The notes: generated by a model not told the origin, from the letters alone. DNA of 58,006 nt from UBA5734 sp964528645 (GCA_964528645.1 CAZGSR010000014.1:1-58006); one strand, 5' to 3'. Positions 8,566 to 17,017 are shown, counted from the first letter of the stretch. Made by a program: numbers and translations.

Positions 8566-9750
8566 TCAGCTGCGCATCGCATCGCGCACCGCGCGCTCCA
8601 ACCGTTCTAGCGCCTGGACCAGGATCGTTCGCGGACAGGCGTAATTGATCCGTTCAAAATTCGTCCCGCCGGCACCAAACATCGAGCCCTTGTCGAGCCA
8701 GAGTTTGGCCCGGTTGACGATCAGGTCCTGGAGCTCGGCTTCGGACAGGCCGAGTCCGGAGCAATCGAGCCAGGCCAGATAGGTTCCCTCAGGCTCGACC
8801 AGACGGATCTCCGGCAGGTGTTCCTGTAAAAAGTCGCGAATAAAAGACAAATTTCCCTGCAGGTAGGCGATCAGTTCATCGAGCCAAGCGGCACCCTGCT
8901 CATAAGCCGCCTGGCAGGCGACCAGGCCGAGCGTGTTGAGCTGACTGTAGCCGCTGCGGTGGATTTCGTGGACAATCGCGTGCTTGATCTCCCGGTTGGC
9001 GGCGAATAAGTTCGAAACTTGCAGGCCGGCGAGGTTGAAGGTTTTGCTCGGTGCGGTGCAGGTGACCGTGATCGCGGCCAATTCAGGTCGCAAGTTGGCA
9101 AACACCTCGTGCCGGTAGCCCGGGTAAATGAAATCGGCGTGGATTTCGTCGGCGATGACCCGGACCTGGTGGCGCAAGCAAATCTCGCCCAGCTGTTCCA
9201 GTTCCGCACGGGTCCAGACGCGGCCAACCGGATTGTGTGGATTGCAGAGGATGAACAGTTTGACTTGGTTTGCGACGATTTTGGCCTCAAAATCATCATA
9301 ATCGATCGAGTAGCGACCTTCGGAGTATAGGAGCTCATTGACGACCAGGCGGCGGCCATTGTCGCGCACGACGGACTCGAACGGGTAATAGACAGGCTGC
9401 TGGATGATCACGGCGTCTTCAGGATCGGTCAAAGCCCGCACGCTGTTGGCGATCGCAAACACAACTCCGGGTGCCTTGATCAGCCAATCCTTTTCCACGT
9501 GCCAGTTCAGGCGCGTCGCCAGCCAGTTTTGTACGGCGTGAAAATAGGTATCTTTGACATCGGAATAACCGAAAATGCCGTGCCGAGCGGTTCTGACCAA
9601 CGCTTCGATCACAGCCGGCGGGGTGCGAAAATCCATGTCTGCGACCCAGAGAGGGAGGAGGTCTTCGGGCATGCCGCGCTCGCTGGCAAAATCGTATTTC
9701 AGGGAATTCGTGTTCTGGCGGTCGATGATCTCGTCGAAATGGAATGGCAT
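8566..9750 (-). CDS. MalY/PatB-type PLP-dependent C-S lyase (cystathionine beta-lyase-like)
   Basis: A 394-residue fold-type I aminotransferase-like enzyme. It begins with the FDEIIDRQNTNSLKYD motif and LPLWVADMDF typical of MalY/PatB, has NPHNPVGRVW and ADEIHADF, and the PLP-binding Lys in APSKTFNLAGLQ. These enzymes cleave cystathionine or cysteine to pyruvate, ammonia and a thiol. The start is set at ATG 9750, preceded by AGGAGA; an upstream in-frame ATG at 9846 would run into the preceding gene. It lies 67 bases behind a cystathionine synthase/lyase gene on the same strand, so the two probably form a transsulfuration or methionine unit. Confidence 0.88.
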   Translation of the reverse strand: MPFHFDEIIDRQNTNSLKYDFASERGMPEDLLPLWVADMDFRTPPAVIEALVRTARHGIFGYSDVKDTYFHAVQNWLATRLNWHVEKDWLIKAPGVVFAIANSVRALTDPEDAVIIQQPVYYPFESVVRDNGRRLVVNELLYSEGRYSIDYDDFEAKIVANQVKLFILCNPHNPVGRVWTRAELEQLGEICLRHQVRVIADEIHADFIYPGYRHEVFANLRPELAAITVTCTAPSKTFNLAGLQVSNLFAANREIKHAIVHEIHRSGYSQLNTLGLVACQAAYEQGAAWLDELIAYLQGNLSFIRDFLQEHLPEIRLVEPEGTYLAWLDCSGLGLSEAELQDLIVNRAKLWLDKGSMFGAGGTNFERINYACPRTILVQALERLERAVRDAMRS

Positions 9751-9817
9751 GGGCCGGATCTCCTTGGTTCGTGGGATTGGCTCCTGGTGTGGCCACCCGA
9801 GCTTCATTGCGTACGGG

Positions 9818-10957
9818 TTATGCCAGCGCTTGCTCCAGATCGGCAATCAGGTCATCGATGTGCTCGATCCCGGCGGACAGTCGGAGCAAGTGGTCGTCGA
9901 TTCCCAGTTTAGCACGCATCTCGGCAGGAATCGCCTGATGGGTCTGCAAAATCGGATAGGTGATCAGCGTTTCTGTACCGCCGAGGCTTTCGGCATAATA
10001 GATCAGGCGGACCTGGTTGAGCACGGCTTCAGCCGTCGCGGCGTTTTTGACGCGGAAGGAGAGGGTCGCACCAAAACCGCGGGCCTGTGTGAGGAGCAGC
10101 TCGCGGCCGGGGTGATCCAAAAGGCCAGGGAAGAAAACCTGTTCGACCTGGGGGTGATTTTGGAGCCACTCAGCGATGGCCAGGGCATTTTGTTGCTGCC
10201 GTTCCATCCGAATCGCCAGTGTTTTGATTCCGCGCAGGACCAGCCAGCTGTCGAACGGAGCCAGTACGGCGCCTTCGGATTTCTGGATCAGGCGCAATTG
10301 ATCGTTTAATTTCGGATCGTTCAGGGCCATAACCCCAGCCAGGGTATCGTTGTGACCGCCCAGATATTTGCTGGCGCTGTGGACGACAATGTCAGCTCCG
10401 AGGTCCAATGGCTGGATCAGGACAGGGGAGAGCAGGGTGCTGTCGACGATGGTCAGCAGATTGTGCTCGCGTGCGAGCTGGCTGAGCGCGCGGATATCGA
10501 CGATTTTCATCATCGGATTGGTCGGGACTTCGAGGAAGATCGCTTTCGTGTCTGGCCGGATCGCAGTTTGTGTCGCGGCAAGGTCCGTCAGATCAACAAA
10601 AGTTGCCGTGATGCCATAGCCTTTGTAGATCTCGGTCACCAGCCTATAAACCCCGCCATAGAGATCGTCCGACAGGATGAAATGTGAACCAGCCGGAAAG
10701 AGCTTGACGATCGTTGAGATGGCTGCCATGCCGCTGGCAAAGGCCAGGCCGAATTCAGCCTGCTCCAGGCGGGCAATGGTCTTTTCCAGCTCCTCGCGGG
10801 TCGGATTCTGCAAGCGAGAATAGTCGTAGCCGGTCGTTTCCTGGAGCCCGGGATGCCTGAATGTCGCGCTCTGGTAAATCGGGATGCTGACTGCTCCCGT
10901 CTGTGGATCGTACCCTTTGGCGCCGTGAACGGCGATGGTTTCCAGATGTTCTGCCAT
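9818..10957 (-). CDS. Cys/Met metabolism PLP enzyme (cystathionine gamma-synthase/lyase type)
   Basis: A 379-residue member of the Cys/Met metabolism PLP family. Visible features are the N-terminal YQSATFRHPG, YDYSRLQNPTREELE, the cofactor-stacking region FASGMAAIST, and the PLP lysine in VVHSASKYLGGHND. The length matches MetB, MccB and MetC. Sequence alone does not separate synthase from lyase. AGGAGG stands before ATG 10957. With the MalY-type gene downstream it could give cysteine to homocysteine conversion in two steps. A good promoter lies upstream; no T-box or SAM riboswitch is visible in the 230-base leader region. Confidence 0.88.
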   Translation of the reverse strand: MAEHLETIAVHGAKGYDPQTGAVSIPIYQSATFRHPGLQETTGYDYSRLQNPTREELEKTIARLEQAEFGLAFASGMAAISTIVKLFPAGSHFILSDDLYGGVYRLVTEIYKGYGITATFVDLTDLAATQTAIRPDTKAIFLEVPTNPMMKIVDIRALSQLAREHNLLTIVDSTLLSPVLIQPLDLGADIVVHSASKYLGGHNDTLAGVMALNDPKLNDQLRLIQKSEGAVLAPFDSWLVLRGIKTLAIRMERQQQNALAIAEWLQNHPQVEQVFFPGLLDHPGRELLLTQARGFGATLSFRVKNAATAEAVLNQVRLIYYAESLGGTETLITYPILQTHQAIPAEMRAKLGIDDHLLRLSAGIEHIDDLIADLEQALA

Positions 10958-11031
10958 GGTTTGATCCTCCTGGCGATCGTGCCTTTTTGGCTATACATAA
11001 TAAATCCCATATAAATAATAGGAATAAAGGG

Positions 11032-11061
11032 ATATTAGCATCTGGACGGTGCAATGGTCAA
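11032..11061 (-). promoter_or_regulatory. Promoter of the transsulfuration gene pair
   Basis: Reading the minus strand, TTGACC (11061-11056) and TAATAT (11037-11032) are 18 bases apart and end 75 bases before the start codon. Confidence 0.65.
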
Positions 11062-11188
11062 GAAAATTGATTTGTTTTTTCGTAGTTGAGGATACGAACA
11101 CTTTCGGTTGCTCGTGCTACAGTAAACGTGTACGAAGCAAACGTGAGGCGAGACCTCACATCCCAAATAAAAAGGAAGGTACAAACGG

Positions 11189-11518
11189 ATGGCACTCTTG
11201 AAAAACATCGTTCATGAACAAATCGTCCGACTCAAAGACTTGGTATCAGTCTCACCCGGCCAGATCGTCAGCAAGACTCTGGTCCAGAACAAATCTGTCA
11301 GCGTAACCCTTTTCGCCTTCGCCCAAGGTGAAGAAATCAGCTCCCACGATTCCGAGGGGGATGCTCTGGTCACCGTCTTTGAAGGTGTCGGTCGCTTCAC
11401 CATTAATGGCACGGACCACATCCTCAAGGAAGGCGAAAGCATCGTCATGCCAGCCACCCTGCCCCATGCCATCCAGGCCGTAGAAGACTGCAAATGGATG
11501 CTGACGGTCGTGTTCTAA
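11189..11518 (+). CDS. Small cupin-domain protein
   Basis: A 109-residue single-domain cupin. It keeps both cupin motifs in relaxed form: SSHDSEGDALVTVFEG (motif 1, with one His and an acidic ligand) and ESIVMPATLPHAIQAVEDC (motif 2, with the last His). Such proteins bind a metal or small molecule; the substrate is unknown. AAGGAAGGT lies well placed before the ATG. It is followed by 700 bases of repeat-rich, gene-free DNA. Confidence 0.85.
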   Translation: MALLKNIVHEQIVRLKDLVSVSPGQIVSKTLVQNKSVSVTLFAFAQGEEISSHDSEGDALVTVFEGVGRFTINGTDHILKEGESIVMPATLPHAIQAVEDCKWMLTVVF

Positions 11519-11572
11519 TCGCTATCTGATTAAGATCACGGACCTTGGCGAGGCGAGTGCGTGCGACGCCGG

Positions 11573-11755
11573 CGGCAATTGCCGAAAAAGGTCCCGGGGG
11601 TCGCGTGAAGGGTGGCCCGAAAAGCGGCAATTGCCGAAAAAGGTCCCGGGGGTCGCGCGAAGGGTGACCCGAAAAGCGGCAATTGCCGGAAAAGGTCCCG
11701 GGGGTCGCGCGAAGGGTGACCCGAAAAACGGCAATTGCCGGAAAAGGTCCCTGGG
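11573..11755. repeat. 52-bp tandem repeat, about 3.5 units
   Basis: The palindrome CGGCAATTGCCG occurs at 11573, 11625, 11677 and 11729, exactly 52 bases apart each time. Between copies stands a conserved spacer with AAAAGGTCCCGGGGGTCGCG followed by AAGGGTG and CCCGAAAA. Units differ by few bases. The last unit decays into GGTCCCTGGG. No credible reading frame crosses it. Related single units occur at 11992 and, inverted, at 24107. Confidence 0.95.
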
Positions 11756-11826
11756 TCAGTTCTTCTTAAGACGTAGGAGGTGATCCTTGGAAGGCTACAG
11801 CCCCAGCGTATTTGAGATATTGACCA

Positions 11827-11906
11827 GACTTATTTCCGTTTTTCTACCCCGACTTCAAAAAGGAAGTTGCCGAAACGAGGTCGGGGTAGAAAACCGGCAA
11901 TAAGTT
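11827..11906. repeat. Long inverted repeat with 26-base loop
   Basis: The arms share 14 perfect bases (TTTTCTACCCCGAC, 11840-11853; complement at 11880-11893) and extend outward to about 27 bases with two mismatches through ACTTATT. It lies in gene-free DNA and has no terminator-type T tract directly after the arm. Confidence 0.85.
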
Positions 11907-11991
11907 AAACTCTTGCCGACTGCCCCTACAGCCGCAAGGCTTTCCAGTCACACTCCTTTTTTAATTCAATTTCCGACCCTGGTCTTCAAAA

Positions 11992-12055
11992 CGGCAATTG
12001 CCGAAAAAGGCCCCGGGGGTCGCGTGAAGGGTGGCCCGAAAATCGGTAATTGTCG
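11992..12055 (+). repeat. Dispersed copy of the 52-bp repeat unit
   Basis: CGGCAATTGCCG at 11992-12003 is followed by the same spacer as the tandem array, and a decayed second palindrome CGGTAATTGTCG at 12044 falls again at 52 bases. It is 237 bases from the end of the main array. Confidence 0.9.
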
Positions 12056-12059
12056 CTCC

Positions 12060-12150
12060 TGGAGCCCGCGCGCGCATCGCCCACTCCGCGCCCCCCCCGC
12101 GCGCCCCGCGATCCCGTCCCCGGCCTGCCGGCCGCGTCCGGTCCCGCGGA
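12060..12150. other. Extremely GC-rich low-complexity tract
   Basis: The tract is almost only G and C, with an eight-C run and alternating CGCG blocks, just before the lipoprotein promoter region. Together with the repeats upstream it fills the 709-base gap between the cupin and the lipoprotein. No gene is seen in this gap. Confidence 0.75.
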
Positions 12151-12227
12151 TCTTTTCTGTCACAATTCCGTCTAAAATATGGACTATAATGGTACTTAGA
12201 TGGAGACAGAAAGAGGGTGCTTTGAAC

Positions 12228-13592
12228 ATGAGATCCATAATCCGTTTCCGGTTCAGATTGACGGCAACATTCCTGGTCCTAGTCTTCACACTTGCCCTGG
12301 CATCCTGCCAGAGCCCGACCACAAGCGGGCCAGCGACCGAGCCGACCGAAACGACCGCCCAGACAACAACGCGCGTTGAACCTACAACCCAGCCTGCTAC
12401 CCAGCCAACCGAGACAACTGCCCCAACAACCGCACTGACCACAACAGAAACCACACCGTCCCCGACCGAGCCGACCCAGCCGGCACGGATCGTTGAGCAG
12501 TATTTTCCCCTGACGCCGGATGTCTTTGCCCGCTATTCAGGTACGGGCAACGAATATGTCCCGATGACCGTTTATGTCGATTATTCAAGGCCTGGCCAGG
12601 TTCAGCTCGCCTATGACAATGGCGGCACCGAAATCCATGTCCTTTATGGCGTGGGCAACGGCAAAGTCCAGATCTTGCAGGAACTGCCGGAACTGTATGT
12701 CCGTGAAGACCTTGCCCAGCTGCCACCCCTTTCCAATGGTGAAATTCTCCTGATGGAACCGCTGGAGGTGGGCACAACCTGGAATGTCGAGCACGGCATC
12801 CGGTCCATCACGGCTGTCGATGTGCCTGTTGATACGGAAGCGGGTGCTTTCCATGCGATCGAGGTCACGACCACCAGCTCCGATGTGGTGACTAAGCATT
12901 ATTACGCGCGCGGCTTTGGCCTGGTCCAGATGACAGCCCGAAATGGCTACGAGATCCACCAGGAGCTGGCTGAGCGGCGTCTCAATGCAACCCGCAGCCA
13001 GAGATTGACTGTCTATTACCCGCGCATGACCCAGACCGACATTGAGATCGTCGCCAAAGAGGTGACGGTTGAGATGAAGACAAATACAGGCATCCGCGAG
13101 ATCCTCGACCGATTCTTCCGCTCTGCCGCCCAGGCGTTTCCAAAACGGACCTACACCGTCAAGCCACACGATACCCTGTGGTCGATCGCTCTGTACAACC
13201 TCGGCGACGGGCAGAAATACAAAGATATTGCGGCATTAAATGGCATCCCATCGCCCTACACCATCAAGCCTGGCCAGATCCTGGTCCTCGAGTCCGATAC
13301 GGATTTGCCAGCCCTGATGAGCCCGCAGACCGTGATCAACTCCATCCATCTCCAGCAGGGCCGGGGTGTCGTGGCGATTGATTTTTCCCGCAGCCTGGTG
13401 ACCGATATGAATGCCGGATCCGGATTTGAAGCCGCACTCATCCGGTCCATTGTCAATGCGGTTGGCCATGCCTATGATGTGCCGAAAGTCCTGGTCACAC
13501 TCGATGGCGATCCGTACGAATCCGGCCACATCGCGCTGGCACCGGGCGAAAGTTTCTCGGTCGACTACCAGGGTGTGGTCGTCGTGAACTGA
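12228..13592 (+). CDS. Lipoprotein with LysM and GerMN-like domains
   Basis: A 454-residue protein. Residues 1-26 form a lipoprotein signal with lipobox LALAS-Cys. A Thr/Pro-rich tether runs to about residue 85, then a beta-rich domain of unknown type to about 300. A LysM peptidoglycan-binding domain follows (YTVKPHDTLWSIA near 309 to ILVLE near 354), and the C-terminus (about 373-454) looks like a GerMN domain, with VVAIDFSRSL, RSIVNAVG and DPYESGHIAL. It is probably anchored outside the membrane and bound to the wall. ATG 12228 follows AGAGGG; a longer in-frame reading upstream runs through repeat DNA and is rejected. A TATAAT at 12185-12190 may be its -10. Confidence 0.82.
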   Translation: MRSIIRFRFRLTATFLVLVFTLALASCQSPTTSGPATEPTETTAQTTTRVEPTTQPATQPTETTAPTTALTTTETTPSPTEPTQPARIVEQYFPLTPDVFARYSGTGNEYVPMTVYVDYSRPGQVQLAYDNGGTEIHVLYGVGNGKVQILQELPELYVREDLAQLPPLSNGEILLMEPLEVGTTWNVEHGIRSITAVDVPVDTEAGAFHAIEVTTTSSDVVTKHYYARGFGLVQMTARNGYEIHQELAERRLNATRSQRLTVYYPRMTQTDIEIVAKEVTVEMKTNTGIREILDRFFRSAAQAFPKRTYTVKPHDTLWSIALYNLGDGQKYKDIAALNGIPSPYTIKPGQILVLESDTDLPALMSPQTVINSIHLQQGRGVVAIDFSRSLVTDMNAGSGFEAALIRSIVNAVGHAYDVPKVLVTLDGDPYESGHIALAPGESFSVDYQGVVVVN

Positions 13593-13643
13593 CACGGCGA
13601 TGGACAAAGTGAACCGGACAAAATGATTTGGAAGGACATAAAC

Positions 13644-13916
13644 ATGGATTATCTGCTCATCGCCTTTGTGATTTGGAACGCCCTGACATTTCTGCTCATG
13701 GGGTATGACAAGTACCAGGCGATCCACAACCATTGGCGTGTGCCGGAAAAAACACTGCTGACAGCTGCTTTCGTCATGGGTGGCGCAGGCTGCTGGGCGG
13801 GTGCCACTCTTTTCCGGCACAAAACCCGCAAATCTCAGTTTCGCATCCTGCTGCCCCTGGCGACGATGCTGAATCTGGCCATCCTCGCCTTCGTCTTCCA
13901 GGGCCAGTTGGTTTGA
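13644..13916 (+). CDS. DUF1294 family small membrane protein
   Basis: A 90-residue protein with the DUF1294 pattern: two or three membrane segments, MGYDKYQA after the first, WRVPEKTLL, GGAGCWAG and the cytoplasmic FRHKTRKSQF. The function is unknown. The start is set at ATG 13644, preceded by GAAGGAC; an ATG seven codons earlier has no such site. It is the first of three closely packed genes with the phosphatase and a small protein. Confidence 0.85.
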   Translation: MDYLLIAFVIWNALTFLLMGYDKYQAIHNHWRVPEKTLLTAAFVMGGAGCWAGATLFRHKTRKSQFRILLPLATMLNLAILAFVFQGQLV

Positions 13917-13927
13917 GGTTCACGGCC

Positions 13928-14641
13928 ATGGTAAGCCGCCAGCCGCTCCACGAAAACGAGACCGGCAGATTGTTTGCCATCGGTGACATCCATGGTTGCT
14001 ACCGGGAATTCTGTGCGGTCCTGGATTGCCTGGAACCCGACTTGACCCGAGACACACTGGTCATCCTGGGCGACTTGATCGATCGCGGGCCGGACAGTTA
14101 TGACGTGGTGCAAAAGGCCCGCCAGTTGCAGGCGCACTATGGAAAGGACCACGTGATTGTACTGCGTGGCAATCACGAACAGATGGCACTGGAGTTTTTC
14201 TCTGGTGCAGGCGATTGGTGGAATTACAACGGCAATGAATTCACCCTCGCCAGTTATGGCAAGCATGGCAAGGCGATCCAGGCAGACCTGGACTATTTCG
14301 CCAGCTTGCCGCTGACCTATGAAAGGGATGGGTTTCTCTTTGTCCATGCCGGGCTCAACCCGCACCGATCACTCGAGCAGCAAGAGGAATCCGATTTGCT
14401 CTGGATCCGCGAAGATTTCTACAACAGCCGCAAGCAATGGCCGTTCACCATCGTGTTTGGGCACACACCGACCTACGCCCTGGTCCGCCAAAACGTGCCT
14501 GTCAGCCGGTCCGGCTGGATCGCCCTTGACACCGGCTGTGTCTATGGCGGCAGCCTGACCGGTGTCGAACTTCGCAACGGGGCCATGATAAAAATCTGTT
14601 CTGTCAAACGAAAGGATGGTCATAATGGATTTGCTGATTAA
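13928..14641 (+). CDS. PPP-family metallophosphatase (Ser/Thr phosphatase-like)
   Basis: A 237-residue calcineurin-like phosphoesterase of PPP type. All metal-site motifs are present: GDIHG near residue 19, GDLIDRGPDS, RGNHEQM, then FVHAGLNP and FGHTPTY. Bacterial members dephosphorylate proteins or dinucleoside polyphosphates; the PrpA/ApaH distinction is not clear from sequence. ATG 13928 follows GAGG; longer in-frame starts would overlap the DUF1294 gene. Its 3' end overlaps the next small gene by 17 bases, consistent with coupled translation. Confidence 0.87.
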   Translation: MVSRQPLHENETGRLFAIGDIHGCYREFCAVLDCLEPDLTRDTLVILGDLIDRGPDSYDVVQKARQLQAHYGKDHVIVLRGNHEQMALEFFSGAGDWWNYNGNEFTLASYGKHGKAIQADLDYFASLPLTYERDGFLFVHAGLNPHRSLEQQEESDLLWIREDFYNSRKQWPFTIVFGHTPTYALVRQNVPVSRSGWIALDTGCVYGGSLTGVELRNGAMIKICSVKRKDGHNGFAD

Positions 14642-14954
14642 CCAATTGAAAAACCAGGAACTTACCATGGAATCAGTTCTCCAGCAGGGCCTGGTCCGGG
14701 CTATTGTCAACTACCCTGTAGCCAGTGGCGACAGCCCGGCTGATTTACTGGACCGGCTGCTGGAAATCCGGACCGAGCCGGAAGTGGTATCGGCGATCAA
14801 CAAGGCTTTCCAGGACGATCTCGTGCGCCGGCTGCTGCTCGATTGCCTCGAGGACGCCACCGTGCGTCAGGTCAACCTTCTGAGCAGCGACAAGGCCCAC
14901 GCTCGTGAAGAACAGCTCGAACAGGACCGCGAAACGGAGCATTTTGACACCTGA
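14625..14954 (+). CDS. Small acidic protein of unknown function
   Basis: A 109-residue soluble, largely helical protein, rich in Leu and acidic residues, with a charged tail ending EEQLEQDRETEHFDT. I do not recognise a family. ATG 14625 follows AAAGGA by eight bases, so this start is preferred over the ATG at 14616. It overlaps the phosphatase end and probably depends on it for translation. The reading frame is well kept in a tightly packed gene group, which argues that it is real. Confidence 0.6.
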   Translation: MDLLINQLKNQELTMESVLQQGLVRAIVNYPVASGDSPADLLDRLLEIRTEPEVVSAINKAFQDDLVRRLLLDCLEDATVRQVNLLSSDKAHAREEQLEQDRETEHFDT

Positions 14955-15014
14955 CCGGCATCAGGGCTTCGCATAAGGCCCTGTCAATGAATGCCCGCAG
15001 GATGTGTCCGGTCA
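14952..15014. other. Nested hairpins between converging genes
   Basis: Outer arms TGACCGG (14952) and CCGGTCA (15008) enclose CAGGGC/GCCCTG (14962-14983). There is no T tract; it may act as a bidirectional stop between the small acidic protein gene and the YihY gene. Confidence 0.35.
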
Positions 15015-15016
15015 CG

Positions 15017-15889
15017 TCAGTTCGTTCCCGGCAGATCAGGCTTGTGTTTTGTGAGCTCACCTCGTCGCATCAGCAAGGCATTGATCTCCACCCCCAGTAA
15101 AATGATGGTCGAAATCAGCTGGACCCACAGCAACAAGGCGACCATGGTGCCCAGTGCGCCGTAAAACAGCGAATAATCGGCAAAATTGTCGACATAGTAC
15201 TGGAACAGCAGCGTCAGTCCTGTCCAGGCAACGGTTGTGAATATTGCCCCGGGGAAGGCCGCGGTAAATCGGACTCTGCGGGCGGGTACGAACATGTAGA
15301 ACAGTGTCAAGATGATAAAAATCAGCAAGACAGGCAAGACGTGGCGCGAAAACTGGATCAGTGGGTACAGAGGCAGCTGCGGAAAACGCAGCATCAGAAG
15401 ATCGATGATCTGCTGGCCGAAAACCATCGCCACCAGGACGATGATGATCGTCAGGGCAAAGACAATCACTCCGGCAACGGAAATCAAATAATTGATGATA
15501 AAATTACGCCGGTCAACCAGCCCCAGGACCTGGTTGCTGCCTTTGGTCAAAGCCCTGAAGCCCCGGGAAGCCGCATGGATTGCGACGATGATCGAGATCG
15601 ACAGCAACTGACCATGTTGGCGGCCGAGGACATCCTCAATAATCCCGGAAACTTGGCGATAAACCGAGAGCGGCAGGATCTGGGCCAGTTGTTCCAGCAG
15701 GGAAGTGGGGTCCAACTGCAAGAATCCCAGCAATGTAAACAGGAAAATGACAAACGGGAAAAAGGCCAGGATCAGACTGAGGGTCAGCTGGTTGGCATAA
15801 GACACCAGATGGTTTTCCTCGATCTTCCGGCCAAATTCACGGATGCCTGCATAAGCATTGTTAAAATCGTGCAAGATATGTCTGGGCAA
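15017..15889 (-). CDS. YihY/virulence factor BrkB family membrane protein
   Basis: A 290-residue polytopic membrane protein of the YihY/BrkB family, with about six membrane segments. Family marks are the N-terminal QLTLSLILAFFPFVIFLF, the SRGFRALTKGSNQV segment, and the C-terminal GALGTMVALLLWVQLISTIILLGVEIN. The role of the family is unsettled. It uses a TTG start at 15889 behind a strong AGGAGG. It lies just downstream of thpR on the same strand. Confidence 0.87.
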   Translation of the reverse strand: MPRHILHDFNNAYAGIREFGRKIEENHLVSYANQLTLSLILAFFPFVIFLFTLLGFLQLDPTSLLEQLAQILPLSVYRQVSGIIEDVLGRQHGQLLSISIIVAIHAASRGFRALTKGSNQVLGLVDRRNFIINYLISVAGVIVFALTIIIVLVAMVFGQQIIDLLMLRFPQLPLYPLIQFSRHVLPVLLIFIILTLFYMFVPARRVRFTAAFPGAIFTTVAWTGLTLLFQYYVDNFADYSLFYGALGTMVALLLWVQLISTIILLGVEINALLMRRGELTKHKPDLPGTN

Positions 15890-15927
15890 TCCAGTCCTCC
15901 TGGATTCCAGTCAGCGGCTACCTGACT

Positions 15928-16488
15928 TCAGGGGTTGTTCGCCAGCGGATACTCGGCGATTTTGCGGTAGACACGCCGACCTTCTGTTTCCTCGCTGGCA
16001 AAGAGGACCAGCCAATGGACCGTCATGTCCTTCAGCTGGACCGGTCCCAGGGCTGTTTTGACTTGTTCGAAGTCTGTCTGGAAAACCAGGTCCTGACCCA
16101 GCGTGACATGGGGGGCAAAACCGCGCTTTTCAGCTGGATATCCGTGTGGTTCGAGTGCTTTGTCGACCGCAGCCTGCAAGTTGCGCAATGCATCGAGGTC
16201 ACCAGCCAGGCCCAGCCAGAGGAAGCGCATCAGATCCTTGTCATCGTACGTCCAGAAATCAGCCAAAGATAAGGCAAAGGGCTGTACCTGTTTTGCGACA
16301 GCTTTCATGGCATCATTGATCGGCTCCAAAGGACCAGAACCAATCTCACCCATGAATTTCAAAGTCAAATGCAAATCATCAAAGGACTTCCAACGTCCTG
16401 AATCAATATGGGGTTTCAGCTTGTCCTGAATGGCCAGGATTTCGTTCTTGATCTCGTCGTTGAAATCGATCCCGATAAAAGCTCTCAA
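15928..16488 (-). CDS. thpR: RNA 2',3'-cyclic phosphodiesterase (ThpR/LigT), copy 1
   Basis: A 186-residue 2H phosphoesterase with both catalytic HxTx motifs, HLTLKF and HVTLGQ, and the N-terminal RAFIGID strand. It hydrolyses 2',3'-cyclic phosphate RNA ends. I place the start at TTG 16488, because GAGGAG sits 10 bases before it; a GTG at 16497 touches the ribosome binding site. A clear paralogue lies at 35481-36047, sharing the GFAPHVTLGQD-like and EGRRVY stretches. Confidence 0.88.
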   Translation of the reverse strand: MRAFIGIDFNDEIKNEILAIQDKLKPHIDSGRWKSFDDLHLTLKFMGEIGSGPLEPINDAMKAVAKQVQPFALSLADFWTYDDKDLMRFLWLGLAGDLDALRNLQAAVDKALEPHGYPAEKRGFAPHVTLGQDLVFQTDFEQVKTALGPVQLKDMTVHWLVLFASEETEGRRVYRKIAEYPLANNP

Positions 16489-16740
16489 AAAATTCACGCT
16501 CCTCGTCCGCTATTCTGATTGGATCTGGGGCAGCTGGGCTGCTGCTTTAATTTTACACGATCTGGCAGGTAAACCGTAGCCCAAAAATGTCGATTGACAG
16601 GAAATTATCACGGGACATTCAACTGATCCTGGTTCAAAGACTGTAACGAACGAAAAGGCCAAGTAACTGACTGGTTTTTATAATGAAATCAGATCATTGA
16701 ATGGTCGGTCATTCGACACGAAAAGAGGAGGTCTTGGCCA

Positions 16741-16956
16741 GTGGATGAGTATCTGATCAAAAACACAACCCGGGAGCAGCGGGAGGAAATCATCCGTCGT
16801 TCGCTCGATTGTGGTGGGGGCGGCTGTGAAAATTGCTCCGCCTGCGGCGCCTATGGTGCGGGCGATCCATACGACATGTACCAGCCCTATATCGATGGCG
16901 AACTCGAACTGGCTGAAATCCATGCCAGATTCCGGTCCTCTTACCTGCGCGGATGA
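16741..16956 (+). CDS. Small Cys-rich protein
   Basis: A 71-residue protein with the central cluster LDCGGGGCENCSACGAYGAG: four cysteines in a C-x4-C-x2-C-x2-C arrangement able to bind zinc or an iron-sulfur cluster. A conserved-looking tail YQPYIDGELELAEIHARF follows. It starts with GTG right after AGGAGG at ideal spacing. I recall similar uncharacterised small proteins in clostridia but cannot name the family. The next gene on the strand, a hemerythrin, begins 62 bases later, so a shared redox or metal role is possible. Confidence 0.72.
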   Translation: MDEYLIKNTTREQREEIIRRSLDCGGGGCENCSACGAYGAGDPYDMYQPYIDGELELAEIHARFRSSYLRG

Positions 16957-17017
16957 AATCAATGCATAGTTGCCTCCATAAATTTGGCAGGTCCACCAGC
17001 CAGAAAGGTTGATTGTT

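Noticed and set aside
10958..11188. T-box or SAM riboswitch upstream of the transsulfuration genes
   Set aside because: No TGGNACCGCG-type T-box or SAM-I core is found; a plain promoter ends 75 bases before the start codon.
11573..11755. CRISPR array
   Set aside because: Units are continuous tandem repeats without unique spacers, and no cas genes are present.
11913..12227. N-terminal extension of the LysM lipoprotein
   Set aside because: The extra 105 codons cross the dispersed 52-bp repeat and the GC-rich tract; the lipoprotein signal begins at ATG 12228 behind a ribosome binding site.
14616..14624. ATG 14616 as start of the small acidic protein
   Set aside because: It overlaps the ribosome binding site AAAGGA; ATG 14625 has correct spacing.
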